Source: Rapana venosa
Lineage: Eukaryota; Mollusca; Gastropoda; Neogastropoda; Muricidae
NCBI GenBank assembly: GCA_028751875.1
Contig: CM054145.1
Coordinates: 2,881,064-2,945,063, forward strand
Direction of reading: 5' to 3'
DNA length: 64,000 nucleotides
Shown: one piece after another, positions 48,501-57,944 of the stretch
How positions within the stretch are numbered: position 1 is the stretch's first letter
Layout of the letters: every line of letters starts with the position of its first letter
Position numbers and translations under genes: made by a program
The notes under the pieces: generated by a model
Told to the model about the DNA's origin: nothing
What the model saw: the letters and a program-made list of their open reading frames with translations, nothing else
Database searches by the model: none

Positions 48501-51500
48501 AGTTCCAGATTTTTTAAGGTTGATGGGATTTATTTTCAGTTAAAAACTTCATCTACGCAGAATTTGAATTCACACACCTGAATAAAGTTACAGCGTTTTC
48601 ATTCTGAGGGTTGATGGCATTGTCTGACCCATCATCTACTGTGGGATCTTCATTAATCACTGAATCCAGCATTTCACACTTGTGAATAAAACTGACATCG
48701 TCTTTTCTAGGAATATGACCAGGTTGGTCCCACTCATCAACCACTCCTACAAAATCTTCACGCACCGGTTTATTGAATCTTAAAGTTTGCACTTGTGACT
48801 AAAACTGCAGCTTTCTTTTCTATGATCTGATAGCATTGTCCCTTGCCCCTCCCCACAGTCATCAGCTTCTATAACGGTTTTCACACACCTGGGTATTGTA
48901 TCTTAAGTTTCACACTGTCAACTTTCTCTTTTCTTTTGGTTCCTTGGCTAGAGCTGCGAGGTTCACCCATGTTCAGATTTTGCATAAACAACCACTTCTG
49001 CCCACCGTGAAGGCAGCCACATCGGGACTTGGGCCATGTCTAAATACCACAGAAGTTTTTAAAGTTTGTCATCTTCGGAAAGGTGGAACAGGTCTTAGTA
49101 TGTGCTCCAATATTCTGCATGTGTTTGCACATGGGACCTCAGTTTATAGTCTCATCCGAAGGACTGTTCAGGGAGTGGAGTCAGTTCTACGGTTGGCTCC
49201 AGGGGAAAAAAACCTTGAAGACGTGCCTCAGTGGTGGTTCAAACCCAAGCTGTCAGATCACAAACGCAATGCTCTAACCACTAGACTATCCCAGATCCTC
49301 TACACTGTAACTAAAGCTAGCTTGCTTTCATGCAGTTTGGCATATCTGTTCTCTCCCTAACATCCAACACACAATCGCTCACACACAAAGTCGACAAAAT
49401 CCAACTTTTGCAATAAATGACGAATGTTGTTATCACTGTTAAGAGTTCCCCAGTTTAAACCAGCTTGGAGGACACCCAGCATATGCACCCAGTCTGAATA
49501 ATCCCAGTCTGAGAATCACTGTGACACTGTCAGCGCACACCAGAGGAGAAGAGAAGTCTTGTAGTGTCTAGCTGTTTTCAAGCACTCTGGCTTTCTTCTC
49601 TGTGCTTCTTCCTTCCCCAGGATCGGTTCCCCCCCAACATCTACTACAAGATCTTCACCAACCGCCCAGTGCAGGACATGTGTGCCAACAGCCCCAAAGA
49701 CTACACCAAGGCGCAGGCCAAACAGCTCAACGTCAGACACAGACACAACGACGTCGCCGTTATTCCCCAACAACAGGATGGTGAGGAAAAGGGGAGGTGG
49801 GGGTGGGAAGGGAGGGGGGAGGATGGTGGTGATGGTAGGTGGTGTGTGTGTGTGTTACTGTGTTGGTCAGTGTGTGTGTGTGTGTTACGTGTTGGTTTAG
49901 TGTGTGTGTGTGTGCTGCGCTGCTATGTTGGTCATAGTGTATGTATGTGTGTGTGACTGTGATGGTTTAAGTGTGTGTATGTGTGCGCATACCTGCCTAT
50001 TGCTCAAAGTGTTTCTTACATACTTTCTCATCCTGAAAATGCCAGTTTTCAGTAGTTTGGGGGACTTTTATCAGTAGTACTCAACTTGCAGGATCTTTCT
50101 TTTTCTAATTTTCCTTAAAACTTTTTTTTTTTTAACCTTCGTAACTTTACTCCTGACAACCCATACACCCGTTACAGTAAGGCTGGAGTAGCTCGCAGAC
50201 TGCCGTTACCATTATACGGCTCTAATTTTCAAGAAATCCCCCCCAATCCAATCCTGTTGTTTATAGCCCCACCGACCACAAAGGCCATCACCTTGTAAAA
50301 TTTTAAATCTTAGAAGAAAACTGTGCAGCTATATACAGATTAAAACAGGGTGTAAAACCAACTGTATCTTTGCTCCTTGTTTCAACGCCTGGCCAACCAC
50401 AAGGGTCAACTCTGGTGTCACTGTGTTGTGAGAGAAACCACATTAATGACATCTTAAATTTCTTCTTGCTGCTCCCAGTTATGTTCCCCCATCCCCCCTA
50501 GAAAATTTTGGAATTAAACTGACAGGTTTGATGGAACAAACGTTGCCATGAAAAATATTATAAGAAACAATGGTTTCTTTCTTTTTTTAAAACTTTATTT
50601 CATAAAACGTTTATATCAGAAATGAAAAACTTGACGAACAGATGAAGTCATGACAAAAATCAAACCATAAATTAATTTTCCAGAAAATCTTATACTACAA
50701 TGCTGGATCTGATAGGACCAATCCAATCCTGTTGTTTATAGCCCCACCAACCACAGAGGCCATGTCAGGGCTGTCACCTCGTTAAAGGACAGTGTTCTCA
50801 TGAAGTACATTCCAAAACAGACTTTGTATCATATTTTTTCCCATAAGCTCTTTATTTTCCTGTTCTGAAAGGGACAAACGTTGTCCTATCTTTGAGCAGA
50901 CAAAGTCGGGTGGTACCAGCGGTTTGAAAACAACGGCTGGCGCCTGGTGTCTGACCGCCTGATTCACCACATCATGAACGACCCCATCACGTGGGAAACC
51001 TCCAAGAAAACCTACCACTTCGACCACAGCAAGGTAACCCCATCACAGCCTTCTTCTACACTTCACCCACACTCTTGTACTTCACTTTGTCATTCCTTCC
51101 TTGAGGAGTCAGTGGCTGGGGCACTGCTTTGCAGTAAATGTTTTCTGGCAGTGCGTGGTGGGGCAGTTGAACCTGGCAGAGCCCATCCCTCTCCTGATTG
51201 CAGAGTGCATGCTGGGTACGTTCATGTCATCATCCATCCCAGCGGTCATAGCTGGCATACTCTTCTATGAAAAGTGGATGAGGGTTTTAACGTGTGTGCA
51301 AGATTTTCTATGTTTGTTTGCATACATGGCACTTTGGTTTGTAATCTCATCTGAGAAGCTTGTGAGGGAGGGGAGTCAGAGCAAACAAATGAACTCCGGG
51401 GGTAAAAATGAAATTACCTCAAAACAGATTCTTGAACCTGAGCTCTCAGTTGGTATCAGGTAATGAGTATAACATTTTCATCACTAGCCTATCCTGAAGC

Positions 51501-51704
51501 ACACCTCCCCCCCCCCCCACCCTTTCCTTCCTAGGGATATCAGTAAGACATGGAAATGGAAACTGAACATACCTTGCCAAAGTAGATAGCAGGAAAACGA
51601 TTTTCTATCAGTCTTGTGGTCATTCTTTTCTCTCCAACTGTCCAGCCATCATGAAGTCCGTTACACCAACTGCAACCAGTTAGGCAGTGAAAACTTTCTT
51701 TCAG

Positions 51705-51774
<70 letters not shown>

Positions 51775-54700
51775 TTCAGAATGATCACAAGATTCCACTA
51801 TAAGGATTTTTTTTGAAAATTTCACAAGCATTAAAAAACATTCCTACCAAAGCTCATGCACTCAAAGGCAGCAGAACTTGTGTCACTCCATGAAAACATT
51901 TTCCATTCAGCGTTGCATCTTTTCTTTTTCAGCTGAAGAGGAGGCAGGACGTGGAGAAGCAGAAGAAGACGAAAAAGATTGAGTGGATGAAGAAAATGTA
52001 AGTGTGGGTACAGACAGGACTACTCATTCACCTTGTGTTAAGACGCTAAGAAAGAGAGCGGAGCCACCCTGACCCTTTCACGGTGCTGTCATCCAGACAT
52101 TATTGATAAAGGTCTGGATACTACAGCCCGGTCCCTGCCAAGCGTGTCAGAAACTATAGGGCAATGAGGAGGGCTGAACACTTGCCAGCAAGGGGCTTCT
52201 CCTCTCAACGCCCCCTGCTGTACACCTGTGCCTCCAGTTTCTGCTCTGATCTTTACAGCACAGAGCAAGTCACGACCAGTGCTGTCCAAGTGTCTCTTCC
52301 TTCATAGGCTTACATACAACTTCAAATGCATTCACTTTACTATGGAACGCTCTCTTGGTGTGAAATCATCTCATTTATCCACTAGCTCAGGTATTGATAT
52401 CAATTGGTGAATCATGCTAAGTCTGGATGCCTGGGCCTGACAGTAGTGCATCATATTTTTGCTCATATGACAGACAAATAGTTGCTGTGTGAGTGTCTGA
52501 TGGTGAAGATGAAGGAGTAAGGTGACTGTACAGTATGTTTCAACTATTTTCTCTCTCTGTTTTAAAATTCTAAAAAGAAAATGATTAAAAGTACACGTGA
52601 AAAAAACTAAATTGTACAAGATAACACACACAAAAAACTTTGAAACATATACATTGTTTTGGGTTTTAAGATTTTGTGAAAGTATACTAATTTTTAAAAA
52701 AAAAACATGGCTAAAATTGTTCAACTTGACAGAGCAGATATGTCAAATTACTGTGCCTTCAATAATTAAACTCATGATTAAAAAATTTTTTAAAAAGGCA
52801 CTCCCCCTGACCTCAGGTACAAACAAGGACAAATAATGTTACCATCTCCAACGAGTTAATAAAAAAGGCACTCCCCCTGCTGACCTCAGGTACAAACAAG
52901 GCATGCTGCGTGCCCGGGCGGATGACCAGGAGACGGTGCAGCTGATCGAGGGGGCGGCGGCGGGCATGATGGCCACAGTGGACAACCAGGGGCCGGAGGC
53001 CTTGGAGGACTGGGAGGTGGATGAGCTGTTGGACTGGACCACCTCCCTCAACTTTGAGGAGTAAGTCTTCTTTCTTCTCTGCCCTGCAGGACAGCCGTTT
53101 CACTTCTGTTGCTTTACACGCTGGTGTTTGATATGCTCCTCCTGTACTGAATACTAATATACATACAATTTATACTTTTGTTATTTCAAAGTGGACCAAT
53201 TCAGGTGGGTTACAAGCTATTATATACGAAATGAGAGCAAAAAATTATATTTTATTAAAAAGTGACGTGCTAAATCACGTGCTCTACTTATCACCATAGG
53301 GCCTTCAGCGTTTAGCATCGTTGTTGAAGGTGCAAAAATATCATGGAGATAAATCCTATCTCTTGACATTGAAAAAGATAAAGAGTGTCGCTTCATTTAT
53401 TGTCAAATACTTGGAAAAGTCCAATGAAACAATGTCCCATCACGATCGTCATGGCAGTAAACACTCATTTTGTGCCAAGTGGTGTCTTTCTACGACTTCC
53501 TTTCTTTGTGGGCTGCTCAGACAGCAACTGTTGTCTGTCATATGAGTGAAAATCTGTTGCGCTGCCGTTAAGCGCCTGACAAGTCAGGTCTAGCGCATCC
53601 AACTTCGGTGTGGGAGAAAACTGTTATCTTTGAAGTCTTTCTGGAAAAAAGGGCAGGAGCATGGGCCAAGAAGGCAGAAATTAGATAGAAGGAGGAGGAG
53701 GTGATGATGACAGGAAGGAAAGGTGGTGTCCAGAGGGGGGTGTTGCCTCTAGACGGCCGACTCTTTAAAAAGTGCCCACATCATCTTCTGTACAGTGATC
53801 ACTCAAGAGACCCTGGCTGATGGTTTAGTCTGAAGCCTTGCAAAAAGTCAGAACCCTGTGAACTGCAGGGGAAAAGCCAGCCCCTCATTGGGAAACCGTA
53901 GTAGTCTCCTGTTGTTGTTGTTTTTTCTTTATCCATGTCTGATGCAAAGTGTGCTGGTTTGCAGGTACTTCAGCACCTGGCAGGATCTGGCCACAAGTGC
54001 AGCTGCAGATAACCAGCTAGGTGAGTCACAGAGACCGACCTCCGTTTGTTTTCTTTCTTTTCTTCTGTAAATTGTAATGGTGTGTGTGTGAATTCATGCG
54101 GGCATGCATGGATGCTTGTGTGTGTGTGTGAATCCACACGGACATGCATGGATGCTTGTGTGTGTGTGTGAATCCATGCGGGCATGAATGTGTGTGTGTG
54201 CATACATGAATGCTATCAGTGTGCATGTGAAAGTGGTGCTTGCAATGGATAAAACTTAGCTTTCAGGGTTATATTCATGATGTATACTTGCACTGGACAA
54301 AGATCATATATGTGAATTACACACCTTGAAACAAGTTTTTCCTAATCAACAGCATCAGCAATTTCAATAGCCAAAAAATGAGTGCATTGTTTGATGAATA
54401 ATTATTGTACAAATATGTCTTACTGTATCCACAACTGAACAGCAATCAATGTATGATATTGAATTTTTACCAGCCAATTTGTTAAGTCCTGGAATCAGAA
54501 ATAAACATCCAAATCTATTTTCAGCTGTGTGCAAAGCTGATAAATAAATCTGGAGTTAGACATTTTTCAACTTTTTGCAATCCCTTTTGATTGCAGAACT
54601 CGATTTTGTTTGGTATGTAAATTGATGGTAAATTTTTATATATGTTCTTTTTTTTACCATCCTGAAAGATGGCAATTTTATTTCACTTGATATGTGCATG

Positions 54701-56868
54701 GGTTAAGAGTGTAATAGCCTTGCAGTCAAAGCATTGGAAACATGACTTGAGGGTGGGGGTTTGAGTCACTACTGAGGTATCAGTTTGAGGGGATTTGGTG
54801 TTGGAAGAGACTATAAACTTAGGTCCTGAGCGCAACCCATACATAACCTCAATGCACATACGTTATTAAAACCCCATCTTTGGTAGTTGAAGTGATGAAT
54901 AGCTGTGGCATGAACATACCCAGCATGCAATATACAACTTGGAGAAGGATGGGCTCCACCAGGTTCAACTTGTCAACACCTAAAAGTTTTTGTACCGTGT
55001 TCCAATAAATCCTCTGGGAGTTAGGGGAGAAAGGAGCGAGTCATGTGCGTGGGTTACACAATAATTTCCATACAAGCTATGCTATAATCCTGGTGCTTTA
55101 ATTGAGAAAAATCCATTTCATCCTGCATTTGCCTGATCTCGAAAAGTGTCCCTAAGTACAACTTTACAGTCTTGACCCTTATGGACTTTGTTTCATTTGG
55201 TGCATGTGTGCATGGTTATAGAATGTCATACTTGCTGTTTTGGCTGATATGGTGCATTGCTGCATATTACAAGTAATCTTTCCTTGGTACTTCCATCATA
55301 CACGAATCATACATTTCCATTATGCTTACTTACAATATTAGGCTGTTGCTTGATGTCTGTTTAATTGAATTGTTATTCAGTTTCATTTGCATGGTTACAC
55401 AGTTCTACACATTTTGTTTCATTATAACTTTTCAGCGCTAAAGTCAGGGGGAAAAATATTATAAAGAAAAGAAAAATCATATTCGTGTGTGTATTTATGG
55501 TTAAGTTTCTTTAGAGTGTGTGACTGCTGTATGTTCTACTTGAAAACTATTTCAAAGTCTTTTTTTTCATAATCTTATTACCTTGTTTGGCTTGTTTACC
55601 GAGTATATTGCACCCCCCAAAAACAACAACAAACAAACAACAAAAAACCCCAAAACAGCTACTAAAAACACAACAAACAAACGAACAAGAAACAAGAGTA
55701 TTTTACTGAATTTAAATATATGTATGTAAATACCAAACAAATGTATTTGGATTTTAAAATGATTTGAAAGAGAAAAAAAAACAAGAAGAGAAAAACAGGA
55801 AGTTAAAATTACAACATATAACTGTGTCTAGAGTCTTTAGAGAGAATGTTCAAAGAATAACATGACAAAAGGAATCAAGCAAAATTGTTTATTTACCTAC
55901 AAGGGGGGGAAAAAACCAACAAAAAACAGCAGAAGAAACAGTATTGTTTTCAACTTAAAAAAAAGAAGTTGACATCAAACATCTTAAGAGGATGTTAGTC
56001 TGGGAAAGAGAACTTGGATGATATTCATCATCATCCAAAAAACCACCGACATTGGGATTGTGATCAAATCCTCATGTTCATCAGTACTCTGTGCAGACAT
56101 ATTGCAGTGAGTGTGTTGAACAATTCTAAAGTACTGAGAAAGGACAATTCTTGTCATGGCTTTTCTATTCCAGGGAGCTTTTAAGCACACAGAGGTATAC
56201 TATAGGCAAAAGCCACTACAGAGCACCAAAGTGGTTCAGGCCAAAATAGACAATCCTCACAATCTTGCAAATGACGAAGCTTTTACAACTGACTACATGT
56301 TTCATACATCAGACTGTCTCTGCATGGATGCTGGGGAACTGTCAGTATAAATAGCATCCCCACCTTCTGGAAACTGTGTGCTAGGAATTCCCTCTTTTCT
56401 ATCCCTCTCTTTGTTTCTGCCTTGTTCCTTCCCTTCCTGCCACCTCCTTCTTGTCTGTTTTCTACCTTCCTGGTCCATGACTTAAAATATAAATTCTCTC
56501 CCCATGCCAAAGTTGCATGTGCTGGGCCTGACCCATCAGGCATGTAACAGCAGCCCAACACATTTTTGCTCAAATGATGGACAACTATAGTTTGCGTCTG
56601 AGCATACGATGCTGAAGAAGAATACACAAGACAATATTTTTTCTTCTAACAACTCATTATGATTACTACATCGTCAGTACTGAACACAAAGGAACTCACT
56701 GGACGTTCATGTGGCTGTTTTGCAGAGAAGACGATGAGCATCGGCACCTGCAAATCAGACCCGTACGAGCTGACCGTGTCCACTGCACCCTCCCGTTTCC
56801 AGTCCACCCGACAGTCGCACCACACCACCGCCACCCTCACCAGCGGCTCTATACACGTCAAAACATAA
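35765..56868 (+). CDS. MFI: MFI / C11orf65-like protein (mitochondrial fission factor interactor family), 14 exons, 581 aa
   Basis: Exons joined: 35765-35846, 36640-36698, 39745-39827, 41697-41826, 43866-44048, 45368-45459, 46356-46596, 47930-48076, 49621-49780, 50900-51033, 51933-51997, 52890-53060, 53965-54020, 56726-56868. Seen: all junctions keep phase, the total is 1746 nt, and a TAA ends the last exon. Residues about 275 to 535 match the C11orf65/MFI family from memory: an IQ-like helix, then INPNEARLLDAASG, FPPNIYYKIF, ENNGW, KIEWMKKM and WEVDELLDWT blocks in the family order. Known of the family: the human protein (about 310 aa) is reported to bind MFF at mitochondria and reduce DNM1L recruitment. 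This copy is longer because about 270 residues precede the conserved part, with IQ motifs near residues 65-75, 219-228 and 282-288. IQ motifs suggest calmodulin binding (inference). The C-terminus after residue 535 differs from the human one. Exons 6-14 are firm; exons 1, 2, 4 and 5 are less certain. Confidence 0.82.
36640..36698 (+). CDS. MFI: MFI-like gene, exon 2
   Basis: The acceptor is aatacag|CAG, a NAGNAG site that could start at 36640 or 36643. The donor ACAA|gtgaat is of middling quality. It enters in phase 2-of-codon and leaves in phase 0, linking exon 1 to exon 3 without a stop. Encodes a short segment around EDELTQPVCLGLLSKEKRQ. Confidence 0.5.
37336..37651. repeat. Minisatellite, about 14 copies of a 16-25 bp unit
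   Basis: Unit gaggatagcagaatgaacaa, varying mainly in the GAACAAAGAGA part. Lies in MFI intron 2. The Phe/Leu/Ser-rich minus frames across it are artefacts. Confidence 0.9.
38515..38868 (-). mobile_element. SINE-1 body carrying the SINE-2 tail
   Basis: ctcggctagagctccaaggt tail, eroded SINE-1 body (tgtgcaagatgttctg) and tRNA-like head near ctctaacctccaggct. Shorter than the copy at 24415. Lies in intron 2 of the MFI-like gene. Confidence 0.7.
38880..39180 (+). mobile_element. SINE with third tail type, plus-strand, head lost
   Basis: Body gaaagtccttcagatgagag, agaaaagtaggctgggtgtg, then tail gggaagggctgtgccaggtt. Lies in MFI intron 2. Confidence 0.55.
39245..39656 (-). mobile_element. SINE-2, full copy with small internal insertion
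   Basis: actagagctctgagtctgag tail, gatcttctgtatgtgcatat middle, head cttaaccactcggctataat. About 50 bp (near 39545-39590, sharing ttatttcagaacaaag) interrupts the B-box side. It ends 88 bp before exon 3 of the MFI-like gene. Confidence 0.78.
39745..39827 (+). CDS. MFI: MFI-like gene, exon 3 (first IQ motif)
   Basis: Acceptor gctttcag, donor GTGAG|gtaatg. Encodes IQRLWRGYRVR, an exact fit to the IQxxxRGxxxR calmodulin-binding consensus, at residues 65-75. The last R codon is split across the junction to exon 4. The exon end and donor are duplicated about 90 bp downstream. Confidence 0.75.
39810..39990 (+). repeat. Tandem duplication covering an exon end and its donor site
   Basis: 39810-39898 and 39900-39990 share gggtatagagtgaggtaatg and catcaacattgatttctgat, then a GT tract. 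The second copy carries an intact donor (gt at 39919-39920) with no exon of its own. Confidence 0.85.
40411..40763 (-). pseudogene. LINE linker-region fragment
   Basis: An open minus-strand frame of about 117 codons without a start encodes KAFKLGEREEYSQLKRETKS, WIQQECTKINEHNGKGKSRE and ILKRWHEYGKTL. This resembles the stretch between endonuclease and reverse transcriptase in RTE-like LINEs (charged helix, then RWxEY). It lies inside intron 3 of the MFI-like gene. The family is uncertain. Confidence 0.5.
41371..41632 (+). mobile_element. Second copy of the tRNA/5S-like SINE
   Basis: gggacgggatagctcagtgg and ctgtaaatgggtacctgcct match the copy at 28965, but the 5S-like block is strongly diverged. 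It ends 64 bp before exon 4 of the MFI-like gene. Confidence 0.7.
41697..41826 (+). CDS. MFI: MFI-like gene, exon 4
   Basis: Acceptor cttctgtgcag. Its first base completes the split Arg codon, then CKLGVLVEKLIEDIQ follows in a helical style. No good GT donor keeps the frame; GCAAG|gcaagg is a strong GC-type donor in phase 0. The 3' limit is therefore inferred. Confidence 0.6.
42000..43135. other. MFI intron 4, unique-looking DNA
   Basis: AT-rich with a poly-G run at 42531-42550 and GA-rich text at 42900-43090. No exon seen. Confidence 0.5.
43866..44048 (+). CDS. MFI: MFI-like gene, exon 5
   Basis: Acceptor ttgagacag, donor ACAAAG|gtgaga; 61 codons, phase 0 to 0. Encodes a basic then acidic low-complexity stretch ending AIPAKLLKMTK, which joins smoothly to KSATRLALEASYDRY in exon 6. 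A second AG at 43873 opens another frame that stops before the donor, so the first acceptor is preferred. Confidence 0.6.
44570..44775 (+). mobile_element. SINE-1, head-less plus-strand copy
   Basis: Runs from gatgagactataaaccgagg through aagagtaggccattgtgtgc to the tail tgcttattccattatcctcg. The tRNA part is missing. One of two copies in a tandem duplication. Confidence 0.75.
45022..45180 (+). mobile_element. SINE-1, shorter plus-strand copy
   Basis: Starts within the body (aatcttgcgcacacattaaa) and ends tgcttattccattatcctcg. Partner of the copy at 44570-44775 in the duplicated intron segment. Confidence 0.75.
45368..45459 (+). CDS. MFI: MFI-like gene, exon 6
   Basis: Acceptor tgtgaacag, donor ATGCA|gtaaga, leaving two bases of a Gln codon. 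Encodes SATRLALEASYDRYVQKSL, probably helical. A GA microsatellite begins right after the donor. Confidence 0.75.
45465..45570. repeat. GA/GGGA tract immediately after the exon 6 donor
   Basis: Purine-rich, over 100 bp, starting within a few bases of the splice donor. Confidence 0.85.
46356..46596 (+). CDS. MFI: MFI-like gene, exon 7 (second and third IQ motifs)
   Basis: Acceptor acgtttcag, donor CACATT|gtgagt. Encodes YKIQIWWLMKHRAFLRERF near its start and ICIQRAWRRHI at its end, both IQ-like amphipathic helices, with a charged helix between them. The second corresponds to the N-terminal IQ-like helix of the human protein. Confidence 0.85.
47205..47532 (-). mobile_element. SINE-1, minus-strand copy in MFI intron 7
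   Basis: Tail gaggataatggaattagcac on the left; head agattcgaacctgggtc and ctaaccaccaggctat on the right. Antisense to the host gene. Confidence 0.8.
47930..48076 (+). CDS. MFI: MFI-like gene, exon 8
   Basis: Acceptor tgtgtgtag embedded in a GT tract, donor GCTGGT|gtaagg; 49 codons, phase 0. Encodes VYRYYRDLINF, then INPNEARLLDAASG and VRFRLAG, one of the best-conserved blocks of the family. Confidence 0.9.
48080..48930. other. MFI intron 8, no exon seen
   Basis: Short imperfect repeats around cacacacctg.ata and aaactgcagc; no open frame with splice sites. Confidence 0.45.
48940..49293 (-). mobile_element. SINE-1 body carrying the SINE-2 tail
   Basis: cttggctagagctgcgaggt tail, body with acatgggacctcagtttata, head ending gctctaaccactagactatc. 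Lies in MFI intron 8. Confidence 0.72.
49621..49780 (+). CDS. MFI: MFI-like gene, exon 9
   Basis: Acceptor ccttccccag, donor AGGATG|gtgagg, phase 1 out. Encodes FPPNIYYKIFTNRPVQDMC and CANSPKDYTK, nearly identical in pattern to the human family member. Confidence 0.92.
50190..50450. mobile_element. Relative of the 6884 element
   Basis: gtttatagccccaccgacca and ggccatcacctt, followed by aaaactgtgcagctatatac, a block also found at 61890. One arm only. Lies in MFI intron 9. A smaller piece recurs at 50725-50785. Confidence 0.55.
50900..51033 (+). CDS. MFI: MFI-like gene, exon 10
   Basis: Acceptor tttgagcag, donor CAGCAAG|gtaacc. Encodes GWYQRFENNGWRLVSDR and a YHFDHSK end, matching the family block GWYhRxENNGWRPVSD. 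Confidence 0.9.
51090..51495 (-). mobile_element. SINE with third tail type, minus-strand copy
   Basis: ccttgaggagtcagtggctg and aacctggcagagcccatccc tail, tgcatgctgggtacgttc, SINE-1-like body (taacgtgtgtgcaagat), eroded head near tatcaggtaatgagt. Lies in MFI intron 10. Confidence 0.65.
51933..51997 (+). CDS. MFI: MFI-like gene, exon 11
   Basis: Acceptor ctttttcag, donor AAAAT|gtaagt, phase 2 out. Encodes LKRRQDVEKQKKTKKIEWMK, the conserved basic helix of the family. The Met codon is split to exon 12. Confidence 0.92.
52792..52901 (+). repeat. Direct duplication of a 3' splice acceptor
   Basis: aaaaaggcactccccctg, then acctcaggtacaaacaagg, occurs at 52792-52828 and 52862-52901 (the second with an extra ctg). 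The downstream copy is the true acceptor of exon 12. Confidence 0.88.
52890..53060 (+). CDS. MFI: MFI-like gene, exon 12
   Basis: Acceptor gctgacctcag, donor GAGGA|gtaagt. Encodes YKQGMLRARADDQETVQLI and WEVDELLDWTTSLNFEEY (the last residue from exon 13). A duplicated acceptor lies 73 bp upstream. Confidence 0.92.
53490..53735 (+). mobile_element. R4 repeat, plus copy in MFI intron 12
   Basis: tgtgggctgctcagacagca, gcctgacaagtcaggtc, catgggccaagaaggcag, then cut off before the ctagcacagaattt end. Confidence 0.72.
53965..54020 (+). CDS. MFI: MFI-like gene, exon 13
   Basis: Acceptor ggtttgcag, donor CTAG|gtgagt. Encodes YFSTWQDLATSAAADNQL, matching the family block YxxSWxexATS. Confidence 0.9.
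54700..55035 (+). mobile_element. SINE with tRNA-like head and third tail type
   Basis: An eroded head (gtgtaatagccttgcagtca, gggggtttgagtcac) and body aagagactataaacttaggt lead to the tail catacccagcatgcaatata and ggatgggctccaccaggttc. Lies in MFI intron 13. Confidence 0.6.
55050..56150. other. MFI intron 13, AT-rich
   Basis: A-rich at 55610-55930; no coding evidence. Confidence 0.5.
56325..56615 (-). mobile_element. R4 repeat, minus copy in MFI intron 13
   Basis: ggatgctggggaactgtcag, tgtgctaggaattccctct, ggtccatgacttaa, gggcctgacccatcaggcat. It ends about 110 bp before exon 14. Smaller R4 ends lie at 7140-7215 and 37855-38010. Confidence 0.75.
56726..56868 (+). CDS. MFI: MFI-like gene, exon 14 (stop codon)
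   Basis: Acceptor tgttttgcag; two bases complete the split codon, then 46 codons run to TAA at 56866-56868. Ser/Thr/His-rich tail with no family resemblance I recognise. High GC against AT-rich flanks supports a coding exon. Confidence 0.78.
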
Positions 56869-57540
56869 TGTGCACAAACACAGCTGAAATAATTCACCCA
56901 AGACTTTTTCTTCCTTTTAACTTTAGTTGTGGGGAGGAGAGTTTAAAAAAAAATTTTTAAATAAAAAATCCACAAACTTGTCTCCTTCACCTCACCAGTG
57001 GTTCTGTACATGTGTGAAGACAGTAATGTGGAAAACTGTGATTGAAATTCACCTTTGATAGTTTTCTCTGAATATAAGTTATAATCTTTTTTTATAAGGG
57101 GGGGGGGGGTAACTTGATAATGTGTTTATTTTTGCTATGTATTTCCCCCATAATCAAAAAACAACCTAAATTAATGCATGGAAGAGGCAGAGTCTTTCTC
57201 TTTTTTTTTTTTTGGTGGTTGGGGGGGGGGGGGGGGGGGTCCCCAAATGTAGGATTTTTTTTATTGCTTGGTTTGAAGAAAACTTGTTGCCTTTATGTTT
57301 TGTTTGTTTAATCAAAGAAAAAAATGCTCAAACACATGCACACATTCTCTCTCTATTTCTCTCTCTCTCTCATTTGCACACAAGCCCATGTATACACACA
57401 TTCATATCATACACAGTATCTGTCAAAACACATACAAACACAAAACAACATAAATTTGTTGCTAAAAATATATATATATATTTATATATAAAACAGATTT
57501 ATGAATAAATAAAGACTGATTCTTAAGAATGGAAGTTCTG
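56869..57540 (+). other. Probable 3' UTR of the MFI-like gene
   Basis: AATAAA occurs at 56960-56965, about 90 bp after the stop, and further AATAAA copies occur near 57505. The stretch also holds a poly-G run (57222-57239) and no open frame of note. The exact cleavage site cannot be seen. Confidence 0.4.
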
Positions 57541-57944
57541 TTTTGCTGTGTCAAACAATGAGAGACTTTTGATATACAAACAAACATGTACATATATGTA
57601 CAATGCTGATGTAAATAAAGAATGTGATTCAAAGTAACCGCAATCATTTGTACACATGTATATTTTGTATCATATGCTTGTATGGGTGATGCTTTGTTTC
57701 TGAGAAAGATTTGAAATCCTATGCAACACTGATACATAGCATTTTCCTCTCTCCCTCTTTCTCACACAACACAAACACACACTGAAGTCTGTTAAGCTTG
57801 GGGATGACAAGAGTATAAAGTCTATTGTTTTGTGCCATGAGAAATTCTCTCTCTCTCTGCATTCCCTTACCGGGTGGTCTGCCTGCTGGCCTCAGTTGAC
57901 ACATTCCAAATTCAGAGCAGCTCATTTCATTGTACAGGTTGCAT

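Noticed and set aside
56156..56350. Open frame after an acceptor-like ttctattccag, considered as a further MFI exon
   Set aside because: In the phase required by exon 13 it stops after three codons (AGC TTT TAA), whereas 56726-56868 fits in phase and ends in a proper stop.
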